Below, one piece after another: positions 52,066 to 62,939 of a stretch of 64,000 bases of DNA. Below the pieces are notes generated by a model that was not told where the DNA came from, ran no database searches, and worked only from the letters and a program-made list of their open reading frames with translations. Origin of the DNA: Tubulanus polymorphus. Taxonomy: Eukaryota > Nemertea > Palaeonemertea > Tubulaniformes > Tubulanidae. The translations under genes were made by a program, and so were the position numbers. Location: positions 4,872,501-4,936,500 of the forward strand of contig NC_134028.1 of assembly GCF_964204645.1 (NCBI RefSeq), given 5' to 3'. Every line of letters starts with the position of its first letter. Position 1 is the stretch's first letter.

Positions 52066-55000
52066 GATATACACTGTATATGGTAAATGATGGTCATTGC
52101 TGATCTGATGTTAATTTGGCCACAGATGAATCTGTAAATGATGCGTTAAATGCTATTTTGATGGGTTAATTCATCTCTTCCGATGATTATTACCTTCATT
52201 ACCTTCATTCCCCGGATTTAACGAAATCTGAGATACAAATATTTTTGCTTTCGTTCGAGATATTTACTTACACTGCGCACATGCGAGGACGACGACGCCT
52301 CAAGCTTTCATTGGCTCATTGACTTCAATACTGTCATTACTCATCCAACTGACTGTCAGGATGTTATGAAAATATTACAAATATGAAAATGATAAATCCT
52401 TGATCCAGTTTCACATCGACTACCGCCCTATCCACAGCTATGACTCTTGTTCCATACATCAACCAATATTGAATCCAACTAATCTTAGAATTAGTTGTAA
52501 CTGAACCTACAGTTAATCAATGATCTATTTTGATTTTGATGGTGCCATTTCCACCGGGGAACATACCGCCCCCCCCCCTTCCCCCCCGAGAGATGGAATG
52601 TTTACACTGGAATCATTCTATTTGACATCGTGAAAACATCATCAGCATTAACTGAACGAATAGAAATTATAACAATCGGTGATTAGCAGGTTTTAACTGA
52701 TGAAGCAGAGGTCGATGTTGATGTGATAAACTGAAGTGATAATTAATACACTGCAGGGGTTCATAGAAATATGAACAGTAGTGGACAGACAGACAGTGGT
52801 GTCCACACCAGCAGCTTGTGGACAGACAGACAGACAGACAGAGAGTGGTATCCAGTGGTATCCACATCAGTACCATGTGGACAGACAGACTGACAGTGGT
52901 ATCCACATCAGTACCATGTGGACAGACAGACAGACAGTGGTGTCCACAACAACACCATTTGGACTGTCAAACAGACACTAACAACCACATCACCACCACG
53001 TGGACGGGCAGATGGGCAGACTGACAGACTGATACATTATCTAATGAACCCTCGGTCCCAAAAGATATTTGCAGTCTGTCAATGATGTCATGATAAAGGT
53101 AAATCTAGACGGGAGTAACATGATTAGCATGTTCGTGCAGCTCGCCTTAAAAACAATGCACACACCGCAATCTCCACACGTCATGGAGGAACTCGGCTGA
53201 AAGCATTGAGATGTATGTTACAGAAAATAAACTCAACCGTGAACCCCACCGATTCACTTATGTCATTAGCCTGTGGTAGAAGGTCTCGTTGTGTTATATC
53301 TAATTCAATGCTTCACAACGATGTAGTTTTAAAGAATTATATTTTTCCGATCTCTTTCGTTTTCGCCGCCAAAACCATCTGTGGTTCCGTGCTGTTTTAG
53401 ATAAGACGCAGATTAGCTTCACTCCCTCTTCCAGCTTCCTCTCACGCATCTCTCTAGGGGAAGATTCTAACTTCAACAAAGTTGCGTTGTCATGAAATCT
53501 ACGATGTGGAAAATTTAGACGAGTCAAAGATGAGTTTTTTTTTTTAGAAAAACATCAAACAGAACCTCTATTGTCTAATTCGGTTGTTGAACTGCAACAA
53601 AAAAACCTGATTCACTGACATTTCAGATTTCAGATAGATTACTTCTATTCAGGGATCTATTTAAAAAGAATGGACAGTTTGTACATAGAAATATTTGTTA
53701 GGGGGTAGCTGTTGTAGATAGTTCAATAAAAATCAGTAATAGCGTCATGGTTTCGGTTGTCAGTGGTTAGCGTTGTTTGATACCGACAATTCCTTCAGAG
53801 GAATATTACATTCGCTTGACAACCGACCATGGAGAACGATCACGTGTATGAAGGTGGTGCACAATTTTTTCATATTTGCTGCTGGTCTGTCGTCTGTCCG
53901 TCAGCCTGTGTTTGTTGTAGATATTGTCATGGTGATATGAGTCTCGAAACAAACAATCGTTTCAGTTTTCTTCTATTATTGTCACATTTCTCACGTGTGC
54001 TTGTTGCCTGTAATTTCTCTCTCCTCTCTCTTTTTCTCTCTCCAGCTCACATCTCCTTTCACATACATTTTTCCCTGACGTTCTATCTTTCCCCTTTCCA
54101 TCATCCTCTCTTTCTCCCATGTCTTTCGCCGCTACTTCCTTCATGCTCCCATCATCAACTAGGGGTCTGTATCTGTATCTATGCTCACTCTCAACTTCTT
54201 CACTCACTTTCTCTCTCTCTCTCATCATGCTCCACCCTTTCACTCTCATCCACATTGTGTTCAGTAATGGTGTGTCTGAGATTGTGATCATTTGGGGCTG
54301 CTACATTACTCCATTACATTCCCGCATGGAAATCAACTTGATAAGATTTCAATCATCTTTTGTGTCAATCTTCTATATACTACATCACATTAGCCTGATT
54401 GTCGACTTGCAGTAGGGTAATTGATTATACAAATAGACTTCTTGTTTGCACTAATGTAGTAATTGTTTCCGGCATAAAATGGCCGATGACTGTCTGTCTG
54501 TTGCTGTGATGAAATCAACGAAAATCTCTCTGTAATAAAAGCCACAGATGTTTTTTGATAGCCACCATTCACAAGGGATTAAATATCAACACGCAGTTCC
54601 AATGCTCATGTGAATCTATTAAAACATTGGAACAGATTTTAGAGCTAAAACTGAACAGTATAGGGTTACGCACCCCCCACTAGTCTGACATCCTGGCCCA
54701 CTAGTTCGACATACCATTGAAATTTATTTCTGAACTGTCTTCAATCGACACTATCCGCCGTCAAATAGCCCTAGAAAATAATTTCTGCAGTAAGACCTGT
54801 CCCAAGGTCTTCTTTATAGCCCACCACCTGATAGGCCTAATAATTAATTGATGACGCCACACGACCTTAGAACAAAGTGAGTCAAGAATTGATGGCCCCA
54901 GAAGCCATGTTTTATCCCGGAATAACCTGAATTTCATAGGACCATGCCCTCCTGTGAACAAATTTTTGAATTGTCTCGTTGTATACTGAATGGATTTCTG

Positions 55001-58000
55001 TCACAATTTAATGGTGGGATGCGTGCATGCTAACGAGGTTTCGAAATTGTTGGGCGTTTCGGTTAAGGAATAGTAACAGTTGTCCGTAGTTGGTTCAAAA
55101 CCAGCGTTGAGTAAAATGGCCGCCACTTCGTCGTTGTACTGCTCCGTATATTGGACACCTGGATCTTCCTCATCATTTTTCGCTCGTTGTGTGCAAATCG
55201 TATAAATACTTCATCATTATTGTCGTTATTACCTCGTGTGATTGGTTCAGTATCAGACTATATTCGTGACCACTCCCGAACACCTCAAACACCCTCAAAC
55301 TAACCGAACACTTCAAACACCTGGTAATTGAGTAAATCATATCGTTCAATTTTCATCGTCGTGATATTGCGAACAGAACGATCAGCGTCGTCTGGTTCTA
55401 AGGTCAATGTCTGTCTGTCTACAAACTCAACATATACTTCAACTGGTTAATAATTCAATTTCTGTGACATGAAGCAAAGCCGTCGTCAGATAGAGATGTT
55501 TAACATCAGAAACAGGAGAGATTTGGAATATACCAATATTCCCTACAGATTTGACGCAACATCAGTAAGAGGTGTCCAGGGGGAAGACACGAGGAGACAT
55601 TCAGTAAGAGGTGTCGAGGAGGAAGAGGTGAGGAGACATTCAGTAAGAGGTGTCCAGGAGGAAGAGGTGAGGAGACATTCAGTAAGAGGTATCCAGGAGG
55701 AAGAGGTGAGGAGACATTCAGTAAGAGGTGTCGAGGAGGAAGAGGTGAGGAGACATTCAGTAAGAGGTGTCCAGGAGGAAGAGGTGAGGAGACATTCAGT
55801 AAGAGGTGTCCAGGAGGAAGACACGAGGAGACATTCAGTAAGAGGTGTCCAGGAGGAAGAGGTGAGGAGACATTCAGTAAGAGGTATCCAGGAGGAAGAG
55901 GTGAGGAGACATTCAGTAAGAGGTGTCCAGGAGGAAGACACGAGTAGACATTCAGTAAGAGGTGTCCAGGAGGAAGAGGTGAGGAGACATTCAGTAAGAG
56001 GTGTCCAGGAGGAAGACACGAGGAGACATTCAGTAAGAGGTGTCGAGGAGGAAGAGGTGAGGAGACATTCAGTAAGAGGTGTCCAGGAGGAAGAGGTGAG
56101 GAGACATTCAGTAAGAGGTATCCAGGAGGAAGAGGTGAGGAGACATTCAGTAAGAGGTGTCGAGGAGGAAGAGGTGAGGAGACATTCAGTAAGAGGTGTC
56201 CAGGAGGAAGAGGTGAGGAGACATTCAGTAAGAGGTGTCCAGGAGGAAGACACGAGGAGACATTCAGTAAGAGGTGTCCAGGAGGAAGAGGTGAGGAGAC
56301 ATTCAGTAAGAGGTATCCAGGAGGAAGAGGTGAGGAGACATTCAGTAAGAGGTGTCCAGGAGGAAGACACGAGTAGACATTCAGTAAGAGGTGTCCAGGA
56401 GGAAGAGGTGAGGAGACATTCAGTAAGAGGTGTCGAGGAGGAAGAGGTGAGGAGACATTCAGTAAGAGGTGTCGAGGAGGAAGAGGTGAGGAGACATTCA
56501 GTAAGAGGTGTCGAGGAGGAAGAGGTGAGGAGACATTCAGTAAGAGGTGTCGAGGAGGAAGAGGTGAGGAGACATTCAGTAAGAGGTGTCCAGGAGGAAG
56601 AGGTGAGGAGACATTCAGTAAGAGGTGTCGAGGAGGAAGAGGTGAGGAGACATTCAATAAGAGGTGTCCAGGAGGAAGAGGTGAGGAGACATTCAGTAAG
56701 AGGTGTCCAGGAGGAAGAGGTGAGGAGACATTCAGTAAGAGGTGTCGAGGAGGAAGAGGTGAGGAGACATTCAGTAAGAGGTGTCCAGGAGGAAGAGGTG
56801 AGGAGACATTCAGTAAGAGGTGTCGAGGAGGAAGAGGTGAGGAGACATTCAGTAAGAGGTGTCCAGGAGGAAGGCACGAGGAGACATTCCGTAAGAGGTG
56901 TCCAGGAGGAAGAGGTGAGGAGACATTCAGTAAGAGGTGTCCAGGAGGAAGAGGTGAGTAGACATTCAGTAAGAGGTGTCCAGGAGGAAGAGGTGAGGAG
57001 ACATTCAGTAAGAGGTGTCGAGGAGGAAGAGGTGAGGAGACATTCAGTAAGAGGTGTCCAGGAGGAAGGCACGAGGAGACATTCCGTAAGAGGTGTCCAG
57101 GAGGAAGAGGTGAGGAGACATTCAGTAAGAGGTGTCCAGGAGGAAGAGGTGAGGAGACATTTAGTAAGAGGTGTCCAGGAGGAAGAGGTGAGGAGACATT
57201 CAGTAAGAGGTGTCCAGGAGGAAGAGGTGAGGAGACATTCAGTAAGAGGTGTCCAGGAGGAAGAGGTGAGGAGACATTCAGTAAGAGGTGTCCAGGAGGA
57301 AGACACGAGGAGACATTCAGTAAGAGGTGTCGAGGAGGAAGAGGTGAGGAGACATTCAGTAAGAGGTGTCGAGGAGGAAGAGGTGAGGAGACATTCAGTA
57401 AGAGGTGTCCAGGAGGAAGACACGAGGAGACATTCAGTAAGAGGTGTCCAGGAGGAAGAGGTGAGGAGACATTCAGTAAGAGGTGTCGAGGAGGAAGAGG
57501 TGAGGAGACATTCAGTAAGAGGTGGCGAGGAGGAAGAGGTGAGGAGACATTCAGTAAGAGGTGTCCAGGAGGAAGGCACGAGGAGACATTCCGTAAGAGG
57601 TGTCCAGGAGGAAGAGGTGAGGAGACATTCAGTAAGAGGTGTCCAGGAGGAAGAGGTGAGGAGACATTCAGTAAGAGGTGTCCAGGAGGAAGAGGTGAGG
57701 AGACATTTAGTAAGAGGTGTCCAGGAGGAAGAGGTGAGGAGACATTCAGTAAGAGGTGTCCAGGAGGAAGAGGTGAGGAGACATTCAGTAAGAGGTATCC
57801 AGGAGGAAGAGGTGAGGAGACATTCAGTAAGAGGTGTCCAGGAGGAAGAGATGAGGAGACATTCAGTAAGAGGTGTCCAGGAGGAAGACACGAAGAGGCA
57901 TTCAGGAGGAGATCTATGTGTCCAGGAAGAGGTACCTGGGAGGAAGTGTCCAGCAGTGCAACCGATTTTCTGCTCATTGAATTATTGATATAAATTGAGA

Positions 58001-61000
58001 TTGAAGATCTAAACACGTACAGTACTGAGAACAGTACTGAGTACAGTACCGAGTACAGTACCGAGTACAGTACCGAGTACAGTACTGAGTACAGTACTGA
58101 GTACAGTACCGAGTACAGTACTGAGTACAGTACCGAGAAGAGTAAGAGGAAATTACAAACCGAATGTCACACATTACTGTTATATTTACTCGATCTCTAC
58201 TCGAGAGAGACAACATGTTATTAGATATTGATAAAGCCATTAAAACGATCTCTGTTTATGACGGGAGAAAAAAACATTAATCGCTGCGGAAATTCATTTG
58301 AGCCCTAACATTCTCTCATGACGTTCGTATTTGACATTTACGTCTGATAAAACTGTGTTTACCGTGTAACAATCCTAACAGGAATTCCCTCTACGAACTT
58401 CACCATTGTTCTACTTCATTAATTTATACGGACTCCTTGTATACGGAGACTGTTTGTTCTAGATATTTTATACTGGATCCCAATAATTGCTTTCTTTCAC
58501 CTCATCAAACGTGTCTCGAAATATAGCAGTAAATCTGAATGACTGATTTATTTGAAGTGATGCTAAAGATGTCGACCGAATGTAGCGCTATTGACTGATT
58601 ATGTTGACCAGCGACTGACTTTCTATCTCTTTCTCAATCGACTTTCAGACTAACCACTGACAAATAAGGCCCTTAATCAACTTATTGACGACGATGACCT
58701 ATCTAACATACCCGATACAAGGATTCTCGAAGGATTCGCAGAATAGAAGTCTCATTATTCGAATTCATTCTAGTGGTTTCTGCCGAACCGGTTGTTCCGG
58801 CCGGGGTATTGGCAATATCATCTTGAATTCAGAATATCAGTACTTCCTCTGTTTCTTACGTCGACTGAATAACATAGGAGACCTCACTCAAAAATGTTTA
58901 GAAATGAACTTATTTTGACTCAAGGTTTGACTCACAGTAGTACTGGGTCGGTCAAGAACACAGTTCGGTAGTTCTCAATTAAATTTTAAAGCTGAGATTA
59001 GTTTGTTTCAATGTTTTAACGCTAGAATTGAAATCTTTTAAGAGAACTAGCTCTAGAATGTGTCTACGAGATGAAGATCAGTTGTTGGCAGCAAATACCG
59101 GTACATATATACAATCAGAAAAATGAATCACGTCTTCTGTGTATGAAAATAGATGATATTTTTATGAGTAGATACCCAGCAATGGAAGGACAGGTGACAA
59201 TGATAAATACGTGATAAGCATAGCCAGCAGCATTCTATCTGATACTGATGGAATTTATAATGGAACGAAGATTACGTATTTGTTTCTCATCACGAGAAAT
59301 AAATACGACATGACAAGTGTATTTACTGAAAATATTCAAATGTCGTATACGGTTACCGCATATCAGTGGAGAGAGAGAGACTGTGTGTGGACTCGTTTGT
59401 GAGGAAGGGCGCGATTTATGCAAACATTTCTTGATGAAGACACGTTTTACGGCAGTAGTTCTTTTACAGTTTCATATAGTCATTAATCTGTGACAAAAAT
59501 GGATGCGTACGACGTCCGGGAAGTGGATCAAGGAGAAAATTATGCCGTAAATGGCAGGAGTTTGAAAGTGAAATTTCACCCTATCGTTCCTGTAACCCTT
59601 AAACCAACACGACTCATCTCATTAAATCTTTAGAACATCCGCGAAACATTCAACACTTTAATCCTCGGAATTAGCTTTAATTTCAAGATCTGGTAAATTG
59701 ATTCTGAAATAAGCTGATGTAAGATGTTCGCTCCTTGCGACTGAGTCTCGAGGTCCCCGGAGCTGGCTCATTTTCTCATCATGTCTTACGTCTGTCGTGC
59801 GTTTGGGATTAATTTTGAATAATGTTCTCATGTACGTTATATTATTTTTTCAGTGCTCATTTATTCCGAGGTTCCATATACATATAGAAACTAGATATGA
59901 AGACAATAATGGCTCATCAGAGAATGTACGTAGCACCTCACTTTAATCATATACAATATCATATTGCTTGACTCTGATGGTAAAAGAAGTATCTATACAT
60001 GTATATGCACCAGTGAGAGCAAGAAAGAGTTAGAGAGGGAGGGAGTGAGGGATGAAAAACTAAGAGCTCTTTTCAATTATTCACCAGCTGTTCAAACTCC
60101 AGAGGTTATGCAACAGTCTTTATCTTAAAATTGGAATGAACTCTTGATAAACGAAAAACTTTAAATAAATGCCAAATTGCCATGCCAGTTTTCAAAGCAT
60201 ACCTGAATCACATTTTACTGTGGATTGTTCTGTTTTTTTTTTCCAGAGACGCAAACATTTCTCCGTACTGTTGATCGTTTAAGTTGTTATGATTATTGCT
60301 CTGTTTCTCTGCAGTGTTTAACATTGACGGAAGAAGATTTAGAACAAAGAGAAGTTTTATCATTAGATATAGCGTACGATGATATACCTCCTAAACATTA
60401 TAAAGAAGAAGAGGTAAAATACATTGAACAACCTGCAGATACAACTCACAATCCCATTCCTCAGTTTCCAGTATTTTAACTGTTAAGTTGAATTTCAACT
60501 AAGATTGTGGATCTGTGTCCTGATTATTTACTGACCATTGAGCCAATATTTTCACTGATTCATTTTCGATGTGTCTTTCATTTTTTTCTTGCAGGATTGC
60601 AAAACTTTCAGGTCAGAAAAAACGGGTCGTGGTCCACTGCCACCGGGATGGAGGGTAAGTGAATAGTTAACCATTTCAGTGCTGACTAATTAATACCCTA
60701 TAGTGCTGGAGATAATTTGAAAATTTTTAAAAATTCCACCCTAGTGTGTTGAATAATGGGAATACCACCATAGTGCGTCTACACCGCGGCGCGGTTAGAT
60801 TGTTATCTATTACCACATGCACCAAGCTTTGAGTATATGTGATATAACTGTTCATGAATCTGATATTTTTCCCAGGATTTTCAGAAGCCGATAATGTGTT
60901 CATATAAAGCAGTGAAAGTTAAATTTGAGGTGTGGGGTTTACAAACAAAAGTAGAAGAATTTACGCATCGAGCAATACGTGATATATTACTGGTTGGTCA

Positions 61001-61685
61001 TAGGCAGGCTTTCGCTTGGATAGATGAGTGGTTTGGTGAGTTTAACTGGCCTCAACCGTGCTCATACTCAGTTCCACAGTTGTGAGAATGATTTAACTCC
61101 CGACAAAGTTAGTTCATATTCAATAACTTTGCCCCTAGCCGCCTCAGTAGCTCATTGGGATAAGGAGTGATGCTATTGCATTTACTATCAGTGCTGCTGA
61201 GTGACAAGCAGGTTCAAGTCTTGCTGGCTGCTTACAGTGTGCGGGCAACGCTTCAAAGGCTGTGGATCCGTCATGAGCCAATAGTATTGCGAAACCAAGA
61301 CCTGAACTACACAAAGCAAGATAAACAAACAAAAATAAAAAACTCAAAGCTGTTGAACTGTGTCCAGAGCATTAAGTATTCAACCCTTTACAATTTGGTC
61401 CCTAATTATTTTGACTCAATTTGAAAACAAACATTTTAAAAGAAAATGTTTATACCAAATGTAACACTTGTTTAAGACCTTTTCTCCTAGCTCAACTATC
61501 AACTGATTGCATTTTCTTTGTTTTTGAACGCAATTTCAGGAATGACGATAGGAGATATACGCGACTATGAAAATCAAATGCACACGGAAACAAACAAAAA
61601 AGTGTTACGACAGAATTCAAATATTAGTTCATCCGGATCACCAGAGAGGCCGCCACCGGATGAGGCAGCATTTGAAGCGCAATAA
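43303..61685 (+). CDS. PITPNC1: Cytoplasmic phosphatidylinositol transfer protein 1 (RdgB-beta)
   Basis: Single-domain class II PITP that moves phosphatidylinositol and phosphatidic acid between membranes. Nine coding exons: 43303-43350, 43786-43934, 44013-44101, 44222-44229, 59854-59925, 60315-60413, 60595-60654, 60876-61035, 61540-61685; 276 residues. The start MLLKEYRICMPLSVEEYRIG matches the family. T58 and K60 in GQYTEKR correspond to the inositol head-group contacts of PITPs. PIMCSYKAVKVKFEVWGLQT (exon 8) and the WIDEW membrane-contact motif follow. The tail is short, like the short human isoform, with no PITPNM-type extension. Exon 4 is an 8-nt microexon encoding the end of the TITEYT turn; without it the frame is lost. 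Intron 4 is 15.6 kb while the others are under 700 bp. Confidence 0.96.
44222..44229 (+). other. PITPNC1: 8-nt coding microexon of PITPNC1
   Basis: AATATACA flanked by TTTCTACAG and GTAAGTATTG, both strong splice sites. Exon 3 ends one base into a codon, so the microexon completes Glu and adds Tyr-Thr, and exon 5 starts in phase at TGC (Cys). The result (TITEYTCSFIPRF) matches the conserved PITPNC1 sequence without a gap, which strongly supports it. Confidence 0.92.
44253..44424 (+). repeat. CT-rich pyrimidine tract downstream of the microexon
   Basis: About 170 nt almost entirely of C and T (CTCTCCCTCTCTTCTCACC-type units), starting 23 nt after the microexon donor. Such CU-rich RNA is the kind of sequence bound by PTB-class splicing repressors. 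Apparent Ser/Pro/Leu-rich open frames here are by-products of the tract. Confidence 0.85.
47255..47370. repeat. Degenerate 33-36-bp tandem repeat
   Basis: Three to four units around AACATGGACATCCTAGGGTT followed by GGCCTGGTTGATA. Units vary by substitution (CTAGGGTTGGCCTGGTCAAT, CCTAGGTTTGGTCTGGTTGA). Non-coding, within PITPNC1 intron 4. Confidence 0.75.
48819..48872. repeat. TTTTGCACCTCT triplet repeat
   Basis: TTTTGCACCTCT followed by a T/A-rich spacer occurs three times at a spacing of about 20 bp. Confidence 0.75.
52039..52066. repeat. (TA)n microsatellite
   Basis: About 13 TA dinucleotides interrupted by a G near the 3' end, in PITPNC1 intron 4. Confidence 0.85.
52565..52590 (+). repeat. 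C-run (G-run on the minus strand)
   Basis: CCGCCCCCCCCCTTCCCCCC: two long C tracts split by TT. On the minus strand these are G tracts able in principle to form intermolecular quadruplexes; on the plus strand an i-motif. Also a likely assembly-error spot. Confidence 0.7.
52781..53029. repeat. 41-bp minisatellite (GTGGACAGACAGAC units)
   Basis: Six copies start with GTGGACAG or close variants at 52781, 52818, 52877, 52918, 52959 and 53000; the last four are spaced exactly 41 bp apart. The unit reads GTGGACAGACAGACNGACAG followed by a GGTATCCACATCAGTACCAT-type half. Unit ends GTGGA and TCCAC are inverted, so each copy can fold into a small hairpin. Confidence 0.9.
53990..54245 (+). repeat. Pyrimidine-rich tract
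   Basis: CT-rich low-complexity sequence (TCTCTCTCCTCTCTCTTTTT and similar) within PITPNC1 intron 4; third such tract in the intron. Open frames over it are compositional. Confidence 0.75.
55562..57901. repeat. 60-copy, 39-bp minisatellite in PITPNC1 intron 4
   Basis: Sixty head-to-tail units, no length variation (60 x 39 = 2340 bp). The unit is TCAGTAAGAGGTGTCCAGGA followed by GGAAGAGGTGAGGAGACAT. Main variants are CCAGG/CGAGG, GTGTC/GTATC and GAGGTG/GACACG/GGCACG. Units 1-11 and 12-22 carry the same variant order, so an 11-unit (429-bp) block was duplicated. Because 39 is divisible by 3 and the unit lacks stops, one plus frame (55469-57988) and two minus frames stay open for about 780-840 codons; the plus frame would give repeats of SVRGVQEEEVRRH. 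Almost all unit differences change the encoded residue, so there is no sign of protein-level constraint. Interpreted as non-coding satellite. Confidence 0.93.
57902..59853. other. PITPNC1 intron 4, last 2 kb
   Basis: Apart from the 12-bp repeat, nothing recognisable. A degenerate string AAGCTGAGATTAGTTTGTTT near 58991 resembles strings in FBF1 introns (about 39208) and near 17905, so it may be a dispersed repeat. Confidence 0.5.
58021..58140. repeat. 12-bp tandem repeat GAGTACAGTACC/T
   Basis: About ten units of GAGTACAGTACY starting just 120 bp after the 39-bp array. Each unit contains the near-palindrome GTACAGTAC. Minus-strand frames over it read as Tyr-Cys-Thr-Arg/Gln repeats, which is compositional. 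Confidence 0.9.
61138..61352 (+). mobile_element. tRNA-derived SINE in PITPNC1 intron 8
   Basis: The head reads GCCGCCTCAGTAGCTCATTG-GGATAAGG (A box TAGCTCATTGGG) and then GGTTCAAGTCT (B box), about 60 nt apart, as in a tRNA-derived Pol III promoter. The 3' end is A-rich (ATAAACAAACAAAAATAAAA). No cloverleaf is formed. A partial copy lies at 27081-27130. Confidence 0.75.
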
Positions 61686-61877
61686 TTCTTATTATAACTG
61701 AATCAAACCTGACATGCATCTTAGGAAGGTTTTGATTGGTCTTAACTGATTCCAAAATTTTCTTCGCGTGGTGCATTCCTTTCGATTAGAATACACTCTA
61801 CATATTCTGAAACAGCATAATCTATTAATTTCATAGAGAGTTGTAATCCGGAATATGTTAAATCAAACCTGCCTTAG

Positions 61878-62036
61878 TCTGTCTCTTAAAGTGAAAATCA
61901 TTTCTGTCTCTTCAAAGTGAAAATCATTTTTTTGTCTCTTCAAAGTGAAAATCATATCTGTCTCTTAAAAATTTGAAATTATTTCTGTCTCTCAAAGCGA
62001 TAATAATTTCTGTCTCCTTAAGTAAAAATAATTTCA
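61878..62036 (+). repeat. 26-bp tandem repeat in the PITPNC1 3' UTR
   Basis: Six degenerate units of TCTGTCTCTTAAAGTGAAAA followed by TCATT, starting 193 nt after the stop codon, so probably transcribed in the 3' UTR. Confidence 0.85.
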
Positions 62037-62087
62037 TATTTAAACTGGCTTTAACAACTTGTGTTCATAGGTACAAATGTTTTGCAG

Positions 62088-62156
62088 AAAACATCATTAG
62101 TGCCACTTGTACAGGAACGTGCTAGTCGACAATCTTGCCAACCAGAGGACATTTAG
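62088..62156 (+). other. PITPNC1: Possible alternative last exon of PITPNC1
   Basis: After GTTTTGCAG there is an open stretch of 22 codons ending in TAG (KTSLVPLVQERASRQSCQPE...). If exon 9 used the weak donor AAAAAA|GTGTTA (61602) in the middle of its TNKK codons, it would join this exon in phase. Vertebrate PITPNC1 also makes alternative tails after the TNK residues. The donor is weak and there is no transcript evidence. Confidence 0.25.
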
Positions 62157-62939
62157 AAGTTTTTTGATAGTTCACATATTTGGATTCAGTGATGATTCCC
62201 GATATCGACGTCTGCTCTGTGAGCCTTTAACTACCACATGTTATTAACTAGCGACAATTAAACGAACCAAGCATTTGACTAAAATTAGAAGTTACTGCCA
62301 GTTTAATATTCACAGTTCTAGTTTCGGAACTCTATAAAGATCTAAATATTACCGATAGCTTTCTATTGAGGTAGTTACGAAGATTCCTCTGTTTGAACAT
62401 TCCACAATCTATTTGAATTAGTTGAATTTATCTATTCATTTAGGGTACAATTATTAAGATAGATGTTTGTCCATCAAAATGTTGTTGTTGTTATCATAAT
62501 TATTATTGTAAATTAAACATGAATGATATTAATAATCATGATTATTATATTATTTATTCTTAGGCTTTAAACATAAAAATAATCGATTGTTATAAGATTT
62601 ATAAGTAATTGTTATCATTATATAGCGTGTGTATAGTCAAGTCAATCTTGGTGTTTTTTCAAGATATATTTTAGGATAGAACCCGAATTAGGGAGCTTTC
62701 TTTTATCTTTTTGAAGTGTTCCATTTGATTTTAGAATGTATCAAAGTGGATTCTAAGTGCAAATTTTAATGATTTTATTGAATTGTTTAAATTTCATGTA
62801 GATTGAAGCTTATTTCTGTAGGGTACATCATGTATGTACACTTCCTGGGTATGGGTATCGGTTCAGAAAATCAGAGGTGTTTCCAGATCAACAGCTTGTC
62901 AGGCCTGGTTTCATAGTTTGTTTAAATCTTAGACCCCTT

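Larger units (their letters stand above)
44230..55561. other. PITPNC1 intron 4, first 11 kb
   Basis: No exons of another gene were recognised on either strand. Besides the repeats listed separately, it contains short CAG/CTG-rich stretches (48372-48390, 48668-48712), a second CT tract (48180-48231) and isolated open stretches of up to about 138 codons (for example 50306-50722) without family resemblance. It could hold enhancers or non-coding RNA, which I cannot tell from sequence. Confidence 0.6.

Noticed and set aside
52781-53029. CRISPR-like regular repeats
   Set aside because: Eukaryotic context, contiguous tandem units without unique spacers; it is a minisatellite.
55506-58016. Two long antisense open frames (836 and 782 codons) over the 39-bp array
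   Set aside because: They result from a stop-free unit whose length is a multiple of 3. Leu/Ser/Pro-rich repeats with no domain, no splice context and no conservation signal.
60241-60314. Earlier acceptor (TTCCAG, 60246) for PITPNC1 exon 6
   Set aside because: In the phase required by exon 5 it meets a TAA after 11 codons; the acceptor before 60315 gives the conserved sequence.
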